DNA of 36,670 nt, taken from assembly GCA_035302145.1 (NCBI GenBank), contig DATGSX010000021.1, positions 1 through 36,670 on the forward strand. The letters run 5' to 3'. The notes under the pieces are model-generated. The model saw nothing but the letters and a program-made list of their open reading frames with translations. It searched no databases and was not told the origin of the DNA. Origin of the DNA: JAJYTI01 sp035302145. GTDB taxonomy: Bacteria; Bacteroidota; Bacteroidia; Flavobacteriales; Flavobacteriaceae. Shown here piece after piece: positions 16,193-25,469 of this stretch (the first letter of the stretch is position 1; every line of letters begins with the position of its first letter). A program made the position numbers and the translations under genes.

Positions 16193-17865
16193 ATGTCATC
16201 AAAAGTATCTAGAAGAGAAGCATCTTCTAAATTTTTGGGGCTAGTTGTGAATAGGAATGTTTTTATTCCAGCTTTAGCCATACTTATACTTAGCATTACT
16301 TTTACTTTACTGTTTCAAGATCAGGCAGACCATTATTTTGCTCTAGCTCAAGATGCAGTATCTACGCACGGAGGTTGGATATACACTCTTGGTGCAAACA
16401 TTTTCATTATTTTTTGTTTATATGTAGCATTTAGTAAATTCGGTGGTATTCGTATTGGCGGCGCCAATGCAAAACCAGAATTTAGCAACTGGGCATGGTT
16501 CTCTATGCTTTTTAGTGCTGGTGTTGGAAATGGATTAGTTTTATTTAGTATTGCCGATCCAGTAAGAGATTTTCTTAACCCACCACGACTTGCCGGTCAA
16601 GATCCAACGCTAATTGCACAAGAAGCCATTAACTTTTCCTTTTTACACCACGGAATTCACGGATGGGCTATCTACTCGGTAGTAGGTTTATCTCTAGCAT
16701 ATTTCACTTATAATCGTAAAATGCCACTCACCTTGCGATCAGCATTCTATCCGGTATTTGGAAATCGCATTTACGGATGGATGGGTGATTTGGTTGATAT
16801 CATGGCGGTGATAACCACTATTTTCGGATTAGCTACTACCATAGGATTTGGTGTAGGACAAATCAATGCTGGGTTTACCCATGTTTTTGGAATTCCCACT
16901 GCATTGTTTTATCAAATAATCATTATCGTAGCGATTACAGGAATCGCTACGCTTTCTGCTTTCAGCGGTGTAAATAAAGGGGTAAGATACTTAGTTTATT
17001 AAATGTCCGCGTGGCATCTCTTATATTCCTCATTATACTAATATTAGGTCCAACCACATTTATATTCAGATCTTATATTCAAAATGTAGGAAGCTACTTA
17101 GTAAACTTTGTAGATATGGCTACTTGGACCGAGACGTTTACCGATACAAGTTGGCAGAAAATCCGTACTATTATGTATTGGGGTTGGTGGATTTCTTGGT
17201 CGCCATTCGTAGGTACTTTTATTGCTCGAGTTTCTAAAGGACGTACCATTAAAGAGTTTATATTAGGTGTACTCCTGCTACCTGCAGCAGTAACCTTCTT
17301 GTGGTTCTCTGCTTTTGGAGGGATTAGTATGAACGATATTTTATTGGGTGATACGGCTATAATAAATGCTGTAAACGAGGATATTTCTACGGCGATATAT
17401 GTATTCTTCGAGAAATTCCCTTTATCCATGTTGCTTAAGGTACTAGGTGTTACTTTAATTTGTAGTTTTATAATAACATCTGCAGATTCAGGTGCCCTAG
17501 TAGTAGATAGTATTACTTCTGGTGGAAAATTAAGTACACCAAAGTTCCAGCGTGTTATCTGGGCTGTTTCCATAGGAGCAGTTGCTTCTGTACTAATGTA
17601 TGGTGGTGGACTTAACGCACTTCAAACAGCAGTAACCATATCGGGACTCCCCTTTGCTATTATTCTGCTTATAATGGTATATTCTTTATTAAAAGGGATA
17701 AAAGAAGATTACCAAGAAGCAGAACGAAGAAAAAATCTATTGGAGCAAGAAACCTATAGAAAAAACATCCTTCAATTAATAGAGAATGAGAAGGTAGAAA
17801 ATCAAGAAGAAATAGATACAAAAGATAAAAACACAAAAATCGAAGATGAAGAAGATAAAGGATAG
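16193..17865 (+). pseudogene. BCCT-family (betaine/choline/carnitine-type) transporter gene, interrupted by a one-base frameshift
   Basis: Two adjacent frames together encode a BCCT transporter. The first (16193-17002, 269 residues) ends SAFSGVNKGVRYL and then reads into a stop. The second frame, read from 16993, continues S-L-L-N-V-R-V-A-S-L-I-F and runs to 17865. It contains the family signature YWGWWISWSPFVG and RVSKGRT. One missing base next to 16993 (TTAGT for TTAAGT) explains the break, and adding it gives a full 557-residue protein of normal size. The glycine-rich stretch in the third helix reads SAGVGNGL (108-115), unlike the usual GMGIG pattern. The protein would import a compatible solute. 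It is either a recent pseudogene or a sequence error; everything else is intact. Confidence 0.87.
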
Positions 17866-18712
17866 TTTTCGCATAATGGTAGCGCTAGATTTATCCAACA
17901 TGGATAAAATAGTATTAAACTATGTAAGCTACCTCTCGCAGATTTGGAATGTTGAACACATCGATTTTATACATAATATAAAACAATCGGAGCTTCATAA
18001 TGTTTTTGATGATTTCGTAGAAGAGAACATTCAACTAGAAAACATTATAGAACGTGAATTAACCCGTGTTGTACAAAACAATTATACGGGAAGTGTAAAG
18101 TACGAGATTCATGTGGCTTCGGATAACTACACAGAAAGCATTTTAAGCTATTTCGCAAAAGAGAATAAAATCGATCTAGCTATTCTCGGTAAGAAAAGCG
18201 ATCTTCAAGGAACTGGTGGAGTAAGCTTGAAACTAGTTAATATGTTGGACTGCCACATGATGCTAGTACCAGAAGAAGTGGAAAACAACTTAGAGTACAT
18301 CCTTCTACCTACAGATTTTACAGCAAACTCTGCAAAGTCATTTCAAATGGCCCTATATTTAAAAGAGCAACAGGACTGTCATTTAGAAGCTTTGCATGTT
18401 TTTAATATTCCACAGGTGTATTTTCCGTATATCGACAGACAAAAAGCAATAGATAAAACGCAAGAACATTTGGAAAGAAGGTTCGCAACATTCGCAAGAC
18501 GCTTTAAGTTTACCGATATTCCGTTCAAACACTTTTATCGCCAAGACTTATCTGTAGTAGACTCCATTAGAAAGCATGCTAGAGAGGAGAATGCAGATAT
18601 GATTATCATGTCGGCCAAAGGTGGAAATAAACTAACCTCCTTGTTCATAGGAAGTATTACTAAAGATATGTTGCTACAGGACTTTAGAATGCCTGTAATG
18701 GTTGTTAGATAA
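17846..18712 (+). CDS. Universal stress protein, tandem UspA domains
   Basis: This 288-residue cytoplasmic protein consists of two Usp domains (about 1-145 and 150-288). The second keeps an ATP-binding-like motif, KGGNKLTSLFIGS, before the terminal strand MPVMVVR; the first is more degenerate. Its ATG lies 20 bases inside the end of the BCCT gene, so the two are translationally coupled or at least co-transcribed. Usp proteins paired with osmolyte transporters are known to modulate transport in other bacteria (TeaD with the ectoine transporter), so a regulatory role on the neighbouring transporter is plausible but inferred. Confidence 0.9.
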   Translation: MKKIKDSFRIMVALDLSNMDKIVLNYVSYLSQIWNVEHIDFIHNIKQSELHNVFDDFVEENIQLENIIERELTRVVQNNYTGSVKYEIHVASDNYTESILSYFAKENKIDLAILGKKSDLQGTGGVSLKLVNMLDCHMMLVPEEVENNLEYILLPTDFTANSAKSFQMALYLKEQQDCHLEALHVFNIPQVYFPYIDRQKAIDKTQEHLERRFATFARRFKFTDIPFKHFYRQDLSVVDSIRKHAREENADMIIMSAKGGNKLTSLFIGSITKDMLLQDFRMPVMVVR

Positions 18713-18734
18713 CTTTTGTTAATAACAAACTACA

Positions 18735-18775
18735 TTCCATAGGCTGTTTGGAGTATTTCCAAGCAGCTTATGGAA
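18735..18775. terminator. Hairpin between convergent genes, probable bidirectional terminator
   Basis: Bases 18735-18753 pair with 18757-18775 along 19 positions, including three G-U pairs on the plus strand, around a three-base loop. AT-rich sequence lies on both sides. It sits between the ends of the universal stress protein gene and the minus-strand phosphatase gene, where a shared terminator is expected. The T tracts are not classical. Confidence 0.6.
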
Positions 18776-18798
18776 CTATTATTTAGATCATTTTTCTT

Positions 18799-19524
18799 CT
18801 AATTTCTCCCAATCTCATCTTCATATAATTGATAGACTGGCGTACTTTGCCAATATTCTTTAGTTTCTACATCCATTATTGACAAACTACCTTTAAAAGC
18901 TGCTCCGGTATCTATATTCCATACATTAGCAAATCTAGTTGGAACCGTTTCTCCTATTCTTGTAACTGGCGTATGACCAATAAAAATTTCATGAAAATAT
19001 TTAAGCCTGTTTGGATAGTATAGGTCTTCTGGAGTCAAGTTTGAATCCATTGCACAAACCATTTCCCATAGAGAACGATCCCACATTACCATGTGTGGAT
19101 AATATTCAAATTTTGGTCCACGATGACTAGAGAATCCACCATGAACATAAAGCCGGTTATTTTCATCTACATGATAAAATTTCAGATCTTCCAAAAAAGT
19201 AATATGTTTCTTTATTTCATTTTTTGACAGTCTCTGATAGCTTTTTTTACTTGCGTTGCCTCCATGTTCTCGCCAAGTTTCTAAATCTTGTCCGTGTTTT
19301 AAATAATTGTACAGTAGTTCATCATGATTTCCTCGAATGAACACGCAATTAATTTCCTTTCGAAGTTCCATTAGGAAAGTAATAGTTTCGGCCGACTCAC
19401 TCCAGCCATCTACATAATCTCCTAAAAACACCAGTGTATCTTCGGAATCTACCAAAGCCTTTTCTAAGACCTCCTTCAGTGCTAGAAGTCCTCCATGTAT
19501 ATCACCAATTACTAAAGTTCGCAT
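18799..19524 (-). CDS. PP2A-type metallophosphoesterase (serine/threonine protein phosphatase 1-like)
   Basis: From the ATG at 19524 the product has 241 residues and carries the phosphoesterase motifs GDIHGG (Asp8, His10), GDYVDGW (Asp36) and RGNHDE (Asn66, His67), followed by histidines in VHGG and GHTP that complete a two-metal site. This is the layout of bacterial PrpA/PrpB-like Ser/Thr phosphatases and of related diadenosine tetraphosphatases. The frame is open for 13 further codons upstream, but MRTLVIGDIHGG is the natural start. The physiological substrate is unknown. Confidence 0.92.
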   Translation of the reverse strand: MRTLVIGDIHGGLLALKEVLEKALVDSEDTLVFLGDYVDGWSESAETITFLMELRKEINCVFIRGNHDELLYNYLKHGQDLETWREHGGNASKKSYQRLSKNEIKKHITFLEDLKFYHVDENNRLYVHGGFSSHRGPKFEYYPHMVMWDRSLWEMVCAMDSNLTPEDLYYPNRLKYFHEIFIGHTPVTRIGETVPTRFANVWNIDTGAAFKGSLSIMDVETKEYWQSTPVYQLYEDEIGRN

Positions 19525-19865
19525 AAGCAGAAAAATAACATTTTTATAATAAACAACCACCATAACTTCGAAACTTTCGATGGGTAATTACTACAAATTA
19601 AAATATTTGTTGTTAGGAAATTTTAAAGTAAAAAACTCGAGTTCTTATTTCAAAAACCTAATATGGTAATATTGCGAATATCACATTTTCATCTCTATTA
19701 AAATATAAAATTTTCATAACCATTTTAAAGAAAGCTTATAGACTTAAGTATTAGTCGGATTCACTGCGATTTTAACCAATAATTAACGCAACCTTTATAC
19801 ATAATTCTTCATTTTGCACAAGCCTAAGAATAAAAGAGTAGTAAACTTTGTAAATTTATTTCTAC
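19525..19865. other. Divergent intergenic region upstream of the Bat operon
   Basis: This very AT-rich 341-base stretch contains no recognised gene. It must hold the Bat operon promoter. The best candidate, TAAACTTTG at 19842-19850, has one base too many for TAnnTTTG, so I do not annotate it. Confidence 0.4.
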
Positions 19866-20870
19866 ATGGAAAATACAGATGCTTCAATAGACATGGAAGC
19901 TTTAAATGAAAAAATTAGCAATGAAAGCGCTTTCGTTGATCTTCTAACCATGGAGATGAACAAAGTTATTGTTGGACAAAAGCACATGGTAGAGCGTTTG
20001 CTTATCGGATTATTGGGTCAAGGACATATCCTTCTAGAAGGAGTCCCTGGTCTTGCAAAAACCTTGGCGATAAATACATTATCCAAAGCCTTGCAAGGTA
20101 GTTTTAGTCGAATTCAATTTACTCCAGACTTATTACCTGCCGATGTTGTAGGAACCATGATTTACAATATGCAGAAAAATGATTTCAGCATTAAAAAAGG
20201 ACCTATTTTTGCAAACTTCGTATTGGCAGATGAAATTAACCGTGCACCAGCTAAAGTTCAGTCCGCTTTACTTGAGGCTATGCAGGAAAGACAAATTACC
20301 ATTGGAGAAGAAACCTATCCATTAGATAAACCATTTTTGGTTATGGCAACTCAAAACCCTATTGAACAAGAAGGGACCTATCCGTTGCCAGAAGCTCAGG
20401 TAGACCGTTTTATGTTGAAAACAGTAATTACCTATCCTAAAAAGGAAGAAGAACAGCTTATTCTACGTCAGAATTTAAAAGGGGATTTCAACGAGGTGAA
20501 TCGTGTAGCATCTTTAGAGCAGGTGCTACGAGCCCAGTCTACCGTCCGAGAGGTGTATATGGATGAGAAAATAGAGCAGTACATTCTCGATATCGTATTT
20601 GCCACTCGTATTCCAAGCGAATACAGACTTAATGAATTAGAACCACTTATTGATTTTGGTGCTTCACCACGTGGTAGCATCAGCATGGCCACTGCTGCTA
20701 AGTGCTATGCCTTTATTAAACGAAGAGGTTATGTAATTCCAGAAGATGTTCGAGCCGTTGCTATGGATGTGCTGCGCCATCGAGTGGGAATAACCTACGA
20801 AGCAGAAGCAGAAAGTATTACCTCTGAAGAAATAATCGAAAAAATTATCAGCGTAATCGAAGTGCCATAA
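19866..20870 (+). CDS. MoxR family AAA+ ATPase
   Basis: This 334-residue ATPase has a Walker A motif GVPGLAKT (59-66), Walker B with FVLADEINR (118-126), and the MoxR-typical segments PAKVQSALLEAMQE and ATQNPIEQEGTYPLPEAQ. MoxR proteins act as chaperone-like ATPases that, with VWA-domain partners, assemble or activate complexes. Here it opens an operon that continues with DUF58 and the Bat proteins, the standard Bacteroidota arrangement. The next gene starts 61 bases downstream. Confidence 0.95.
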   Translation: MENTDASIDMEALNEKISNESAFVDLLTMEMNKVIVGQKHMVERLLIGLLGQGHILLEGVPGLAKTLAINTLSKALQGSFSRIQFTPDLLPADVVGTMIYNMQKNDFSIKKGPIFANFVLADEINRAPAKVQSALLEAMQERQITIGEETYPLDKPFLVMATQNPIEQEGTYPLPEAQVDRFMLKTVITYPKKEEEQLILRQNLKGDFNEVNRVASLEQVLRAQSTVREVYMDEKIEQYILDIVFATRIPSEYRLNELEPLIDFGASPRGSISMATAAKCYAFIKRRGYVIPEDVRAVAMDVLRHRVGITYEAEAESITSEEIIEKIISVIEVP

Positions 20871-20931
20871 TATTCAAATTTGAAAGCAAAATAAATAGTA
20901 ACGTTTTCATCTAGAATTTCCTAATTAAAGT

Positions 20932-21795
20932 ATGCGTACCAAAGAATTGCTAAAAAAAGCGCGTGTTATTGAAATTAAAACACGGCGTTTAAGTGAAAAT
21001 ATGTTCGGCGGAGAGTATCACAGTACTTTCAAAGGACAGGGTATGACTTTTAGTGAAGTGCGTAGATACCAGTTTGGTGATGACGTTCGAAATATAGATT
21101 GGAATGTAACAGCAAGATACAATGAGCCTTACATAAAAGTATTCGAAGAAGAACGAGAGCTTACTATGATGTTGCTTATAGACTGTAGTGGTTCTCAGTT
21201 TTTTGGCACACAAAACCAAACCAAACATGATATAGCCACGGAAATAGCTGCCACTCTTGCTTTTTCAGCTCTAAAAAACAATGATAAGGTAGGCGTTATT
21301 TTCTTTTCCGATAAAATAGAACACTTTATACCACCTAAAAAAGGTAAAACTCATATCTTACGTATCATTCGAGATTTGGTAAACTTTAGGCCTACTAGTG
21401 ATAAGACAGATGTTGCAAATGCTCTAGAGTACCTTACAAATATCATAAATAGACAAGCAATAGCTTTTGTTATTTCCGACTTCATGGCACCTCCTTATCA
21501 CGATACTTTAAAAATTGTAGCAAAGAAACATGACGTTACTGGTATTAGACTTTACGATGCTCGAGAATCTGAAATACCGAATGTAGGAATGGTTCAGTTT
21601 AAAGATTTAGAAACAGGTTCGTATCGCATGATAAATACCGCATCAAAACGAATGCGAAAAGAATATAAAAAAGCCTTCTTTAAAAATAGAGATTACTTTC
21701 AAAATGCTTTCACTAAAAGTGGAGCAGGAACGATAAACTGCAGTGTTGAAGAAAGCTATGTGAAAAAACTATTAGCTTATTTTAAACAAAAATAA
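20932..21795 (+). CDS. DUF58 (VWA-like) protein of the Bat operon
   Basis: This 287-residue soluble protein has the DUF58 signature RRYQFGDDVRNIDWNVTAR near residue 45 and a VWA-like metal site LLIDCSGS (DxSxS form). DUF58 proteins are regular partners of MoxR ATPases. Its TAA stop is followed directly by the ATG of the next gene, so translation is tightly linked. No transmembrane segment is visible. Confidence 0.93.
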   Translation: MRTKELLKKARVIEIKTRRLSENMFGGEYHSTFKGQGMTFSEVRRYQFGDDVRNIDWNVTARYNEPYIKVFEEERELTMMLLIDCSGSQFFGTQNQTKHDIATEIAATLAFSALKNNDKVGVIFFSDKIEHFIPPKKGKTHILRIIRDLVNFRPTSDKTDVANALEYLTNIINRQAIAFVISDFMAPPYHDTLKIVAKKHDVTGIRLYDARESEIPNVGMVQFKDLETGSYRMINTASKRMRKEYKKAFFKNRDYFQNAFTKSGAGTINCSVEESYVKKLLAYFKQK

Positions 21796-23412
21796 ATGAC
21801 AGCAATAAACAAAATACAAATTAAGACTTTTAGTAAAGCGCAAAGACTTTGCTTGCTTTTTCTGTGTTTGTTTACCACTTTCCTATTAAGCTCAAAGGTA
21901 TTTGCTCAAGAAGTAAAAGCTAGTATAGACACGACTGACATCCGATATGGCGAAGAAATAAAATATACCATTAGCGTTAGTCTAGACAGTATTCAGAGTG
22001 TGGTATTTCCCGAAGGTCAAACCTTTTCACCTTTCGAGACTATAAACACTTATCCAATAGACACTTTAACAAAACAGCGTTTATTTGAGCTTCGCCGAAC
22101 TTATGGTATTACCCATTTTGATAGCGGTGCGTATACACTTCCTAAGCAATTCGTTTTAATCAACGACAAGCCCATAGGTACGCCAAGCTTTGATGTGCGA
22201 GTACACAAGGTAGAAGTAGATACTTTGGCACAACCAATGTACAGTATTAAACCCTTTTTACCGGTAAAAAATGCTCCACTTCCGTGGATGAAAATTATTT
22301 TATGGGTTTTAGGAATAGCTCTCCTAATTTTCTTGACATGGTATCTATTGGCAAGAAAAAAAGATAAAAAGTCAATACTTAAAAAATCGCTTCCACCATT
22401 AGAAGAAGCCATCCAAAGTTTTAGAGAACTTGATGGCACCGATTATTTAAAGCAAAACAACAGTAAAGAATACTATAGTAAACTTACTAATATAGTAAAA
22501 CGCTATTTAGATCGAGAAGTAACGGAAGATGCCTTAGAGAGCACTACCGACGAGCTCCTTTTACGATTAAACGCATTTCGTGATAGCGGACATATACCTT
22601 TTGACAGGGCTATCTTACGAGACTTAAAAGAAGTGTTAGAGCGTGCTGATCTTATCAAGTTTGCTAAAATGCGTCACGAGCAACAATACGTAGAGAAGGA
22701 TAGGATTTTCATGGAAACCATGGTTTTAGAAACCAATAAAATTCTTCCAGAAGAGCAAGAAGAGGAAACCAAAGAAGCAATCCTTGCAAAACAAAAAGAA
22801 GAGGAAAAGCGTAAAAGAAAGCGCAAGATATGGGCAACCAGCCTTGCAGGTGTTATAATTTTATTAGCTAGCGCTTATGGAATTTATCAATACACTACAA
22901 CATCATCTAGCACTGAGTTTGATGACTCAAGTTGGGTAGAAAGTGCATATGGTTATCCACCACTGATTATAAAAACCCCTGAGGTCCTAGTACGAACTGA
23001 TGCCTATGTATTCCAAGTACCGGGCACAAAAGAAGTATCAACCTTCACATCAGGCAAAATAGATTTGCCGTTATACATCATGGTGGAAAGCTTAACCAAA
23101 AACCCTGAAAATCCACCACCGATAGAAAACATTTTAGATCAAAGTATCGATCAATTAGAAAGAATGGGGGCAAAGAACTTATTAGTAAAAATGGATGGAT
23201 TTCAAGTAGGTGAGCAAGCACAAGGTGTAAAAGCTCACGGAAGATTTAGTTTAGAATCCGATGCTAATACTGCTCGAAATTATGAGTTATATTTAATCGA
23301 TCAGCCATCTGCTTTATACCAGGTTTTAGTGGTATATAAAGAAAATGATGAGGAAATGGAAACCATAAAGAATCGAATAATCGAATCTATAGAATTTAAA
23401 GTTAGTAACTAA
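21796..23412 (+). CDS. BatD-like membrane protein with an extra C-terminal extracytoplasmic domain
   Basis: This 538-residue protein is inserted between DUF58 and BatA. It has a signal peptide (cleavage near Ala37), a beta-rich domain of about 125 residues resembling the end of BatD (EVKASIDTTDIRYGEEIKYTI), a transmembrane helix (about 164-186), a cytoplasmic helical domain (about 195-315) like the DUF4381 or BatD tail, a basic coiled segment, a second helix (about 345-363), and a final extracytoplasmic domain (about 380-538, YGYPPLIIKTPEVLVRTDA) that I do not recognise. It starts immediately after the DUF58 stop and ends two bases before BatA. It is probably a component of the Bat complex; its role is unknown. 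Confidence 0.85.
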   Translation: MTAINKIQIKTFSKAQRLCLLFLCLFTTFLLSSKVFAQEVKASIDTTDIRYGEEIKYTISVSLDSIQSVVFPEGQTFSPFETINTYPIDTLTKQRLFELRRTYGITHFDSGAYTLPKQFVLINDKPIGTPSFDVRVHKVEVDTLAQPMYSIKPFLPVKNAPLPWMKIILWVLGIALLIFLTWYLLARKKDKKSILKKSLPPLEEAIQSFRELDGTDYLKQNNSKEYYSKLTNIVKRYLDREVTEDALESTTDELLLRLNAFRDSGHIPFDRAILRDLKEVLERADLIKFAKMRHEQQYVEKDRIFMETMVLETNKILPEEQEEETKEAILAKQKEEEKRKRKRKIWATSLAGVIILLASAYGIYQYTTTSSSTEFDDSSWVESAYGYPPLIIKTPEVLVRTDAYVFQVPGTKEVSTFTSGKIDLPLYIMVESLTKNPENPPPIENILDQSIDQLERMGAKNLLVKMDGFQVGEQAQGVKAHGRFSLESDANTARNYELYLIDQPSALYQVLVVYKENDEEMETIKNRIIESIEFKVSN

Positions 23413-23414
23413 TT

Positions 23415-24416
23415 ATGGGGAGATTTGAGTTTGTAAATCCTGAGTTTTTCTGGCTTTTCCTGCTGCTTCCCCTGTTATTGCTTTGGCAAATAATAACTTG
23501 GAGAAAAAAACAAGCAGCAGTTCATATCTCTAGTTTAGAGGGTTTTAAATCTGGCGAAGGAAATTGGCTAAGCAAATTACAACCAATTTTAGTCATTTTA
23601 CGAATACTGGCTCTTACTGCCATAATCATTGCAATAGCACGACCAAGAATTGTAGATACCACTACAAGCACAAGAAGCATACAAGGAATTGATATTATAA
23701 TGGCTATTGATGTCTCTGCAAGTATGCTAGCACGTGATTTACGTCCAAATCGTTTAGATGCACTAAGAGAAGTAGCTTCACAGTTTATACAAAACAGACC
23801 AAACGATAGGATAGGTTTGGTGGTATATGCAGGAGAAAGCTATACTAAAACACCATTAACCATCGATAAAAACATTCTTCTTCAATCCTTATACGATATT
23901 AAGTTTGGAGAAATTAAAGATGGAACAGCGATAGGCTTAGGTCTTGCCACTTCGATTAACAGAATAAAAGATAGCGACGCTAAAAGTAAAGTCATTATTT
24001 TGCTTACAGACGGGGTGAACAATACAGGATTTATCGATCCAAATACTGCTAGTGAAATGGCGCAAGCACTTGGAATAAAGGTATATACTATTGGGATTGG
24101 AACCAACGGTATGGCCATGTCGCCAGTTGCTATAAATCCCGATGGAAGCTATAGGTTTGCAAATGTACAAGTGGAAATAGATGAAGAGTTAATGAAAGAA
24201 ATAGCAAAAGAAACAGGTGGTAAATATTTCCGTGCTACCAGTTCCGATAAGCTTGAAGAGATTTACAACGAAATAGACCAACTAGAAACCAGTGAAATAG
24301 AAGAGACGCAATATGTTCATTATGATGAGAAGTTCAGAATTTTTCTATTAGCTGGATTGCTATTTATAACTTTAGAATTCTTGTTGCGTTATACCGTTTT
24401 TAGAAGTTTTATATAA
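23415..24416 (+). CDS. batA: BatA, VWA-domain membrane protein
   Basis: This 333-residue protein has an N-terminal membrane region (helices about 10-28 and 57-75), a VWA domain with the MIDAS motif DVSAS (99-103) and later LLTDGVNN, and a C-terminal transmembrane helix (about 308-328). This matches BatA of Bacteroides and flavobacteria, named from an aerotolerance phenotype, although the mechanism remains unclear. Its start is two bases after the previous stop. BatB, 12 bases downstream, is a paralogue with the same layout. Confidence 0.95.
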   Translation: MGRFEFVNPEFFWLFLLLPLLLLWQIITWRKKQAAVHISSLEGFKSGEGNWLSKLQPILVILRILALTAIIIAIARPRIVDTTTSTRSIQGIDIIMAIDVSASMLARDLRPNRLDALREVASQFIQNRPNDRIGLVVYAGESYTKTPLTIDKNILLQSLYDIKFGEIKDGTAIGLGLATSINRIKDSDAKSKVIILLTDGVNNTGFIDPNTASEMAQALGIKVYTIGIGTNGMAMSPVAINPDGSYRFANVQVEIDEELMKEIAKETGGKYFRATSSDKLEEIYNEIDQLETSEIEETQYVHYDEKFRIFLLAGLLFITLEFLLRYTVFRSFI

Positions 24417-24428
24417 AGAATAAAGTAA

Positions 24429-25469
24429 ATGTATTTGTTAGAAGAATCCATATATCTCTATGCTTTAGCAGCCATACCGGTAATGCTACTTCTATACTTA
24501 TGGGTAATATGGTGGCGAAAAAGAGCCCAAAGGCGTTTCGCTACAAATGCTATGCTTGCAAAACTTGCTCCGGACCGATCTGTATTTAAAATAACTTTAA
24601 AGGTTATAAGCGTTCTATTGGCACTGACTTTGATTGTTATTGCCTTGGCAAACCCTCGTATGGGAACCAAATCAGAAAAAGTAGAAAGAGAAGGAGTAGA
24701 TGTTGTTTTTGCTTTGGATGTTTCCAAAAGTATGTTGGCAGAAGATATTAAGCCAAATCGATTGGATAAATCCAAGCATATTATTAATCAAATAATAAAT
24801 AGTCTAGAAGACGATAGAATAGGTATTATAGGCTATGCTGGTAGTGCGTTTCCACAAGTGCCATTGACCACAGATTTTGCAACCGCTAAGCTATTCCTGA
24901 ACAGTATGCACACCGATATGGTGTCTTCTAAAGGTACTGCTATTGCTGAAGCGATAAATTTAGCAAACAGATTCTATACTTTAGATGATCACACTTCTAG
25001 AGTGTTGATTTTATTATCGGACGGGGAAGATCACGAAGGAGGAATAGATGAGATAATAGAAGATGCAAAAGCAAATGGAGTACAAATAATAACAGTTGGT
25101 GTAGCTACCGAACGTGGAGCGCCAATTCCAATAAAAGTAAATGGTGTTTTACAGCATTATTTGCGAGATGGAAACAACGAACAAGTAATATCTAGATTAG
25201 GCTTAAACACCATGCAAAAACTAGCAGCTGAAACCAATGGTGCATATGTTGATGGAGAAAACACACAAGAGGTGGTAAATACTGTACATGAGTTGCTTAA
25301 TAGTTTAGATAAGTCAGTATTTCAGTCGGAAGAATACACCGAGTTCAAGTCCTATTACCAGTGGTTTGCTGGTATAGCCCTATTATTATTAGTATTAGAC
25401 ACCTTATTCTTAGATAGAAAAACGGGCTGGTTACGAAGGCTTAATTTGTTTAATGTAAGGGAAGAGTAA
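24429..25469 (+). CDS. batB: BatB, VWA-domain membrane protein
   Basis: This 346-residue paralogue of BatA has two N-terminal helices (about 8-28 and 55-74), a VWA domain with the MIDAS motif DVSKS (97-101) and LLSDGEDHEGG, and a C-terminal helix (about 312-330). BatA and BatB are thought to associate in the membrane with the TPR proteins. The last base of its TAA stop is the first base of the BatC start codon. Confidence 0.95.
   Translation: MYLLEESIYLYALAAIPVMLLLYLWVIWWRKRAQRRFATNAMLAKLAPDRSVFKITLKVISVLLALTLIVIALANPRMGTKSEKVEREGVDVVFALDVSKSMLAEDIKPNRLDKSKHIINQIINSLEDDRIGIIGYAGSAFPQVPLTTDFATAKLFLNSMHTDMVSSKGTAIAEAINLANRFYTLDDHTSRVLILLSDGEDHEGGIDEIIEDAKANGVQIITVGVATERGAPIPIKVNGVLQHYLRDGNNEQVISRLGLNTMQKLAAETNGAYVDGENTQEVVNTVHELLNSLDKSVFQSEEYTEFKSYYQWFAGIALLLLVLDTLFLDRKTGWLRRLNLFNVREE

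Noticed and set aside
16985..17002. Programmed -1 ribosomal frameshift in the BCCT gene
   Set aside because: No X-XXY-YYZ slippery heptamer lies in frame and there is no downstream pseudoknot that I can see; a simple one-base loss fits better.
17094..17573. 159-codon minus-strand frame inside the BCCT gene
   Set aside because: It is antisense to sequence that encodes conserved BCCT motifs; the plus-strand frame is the coding one.
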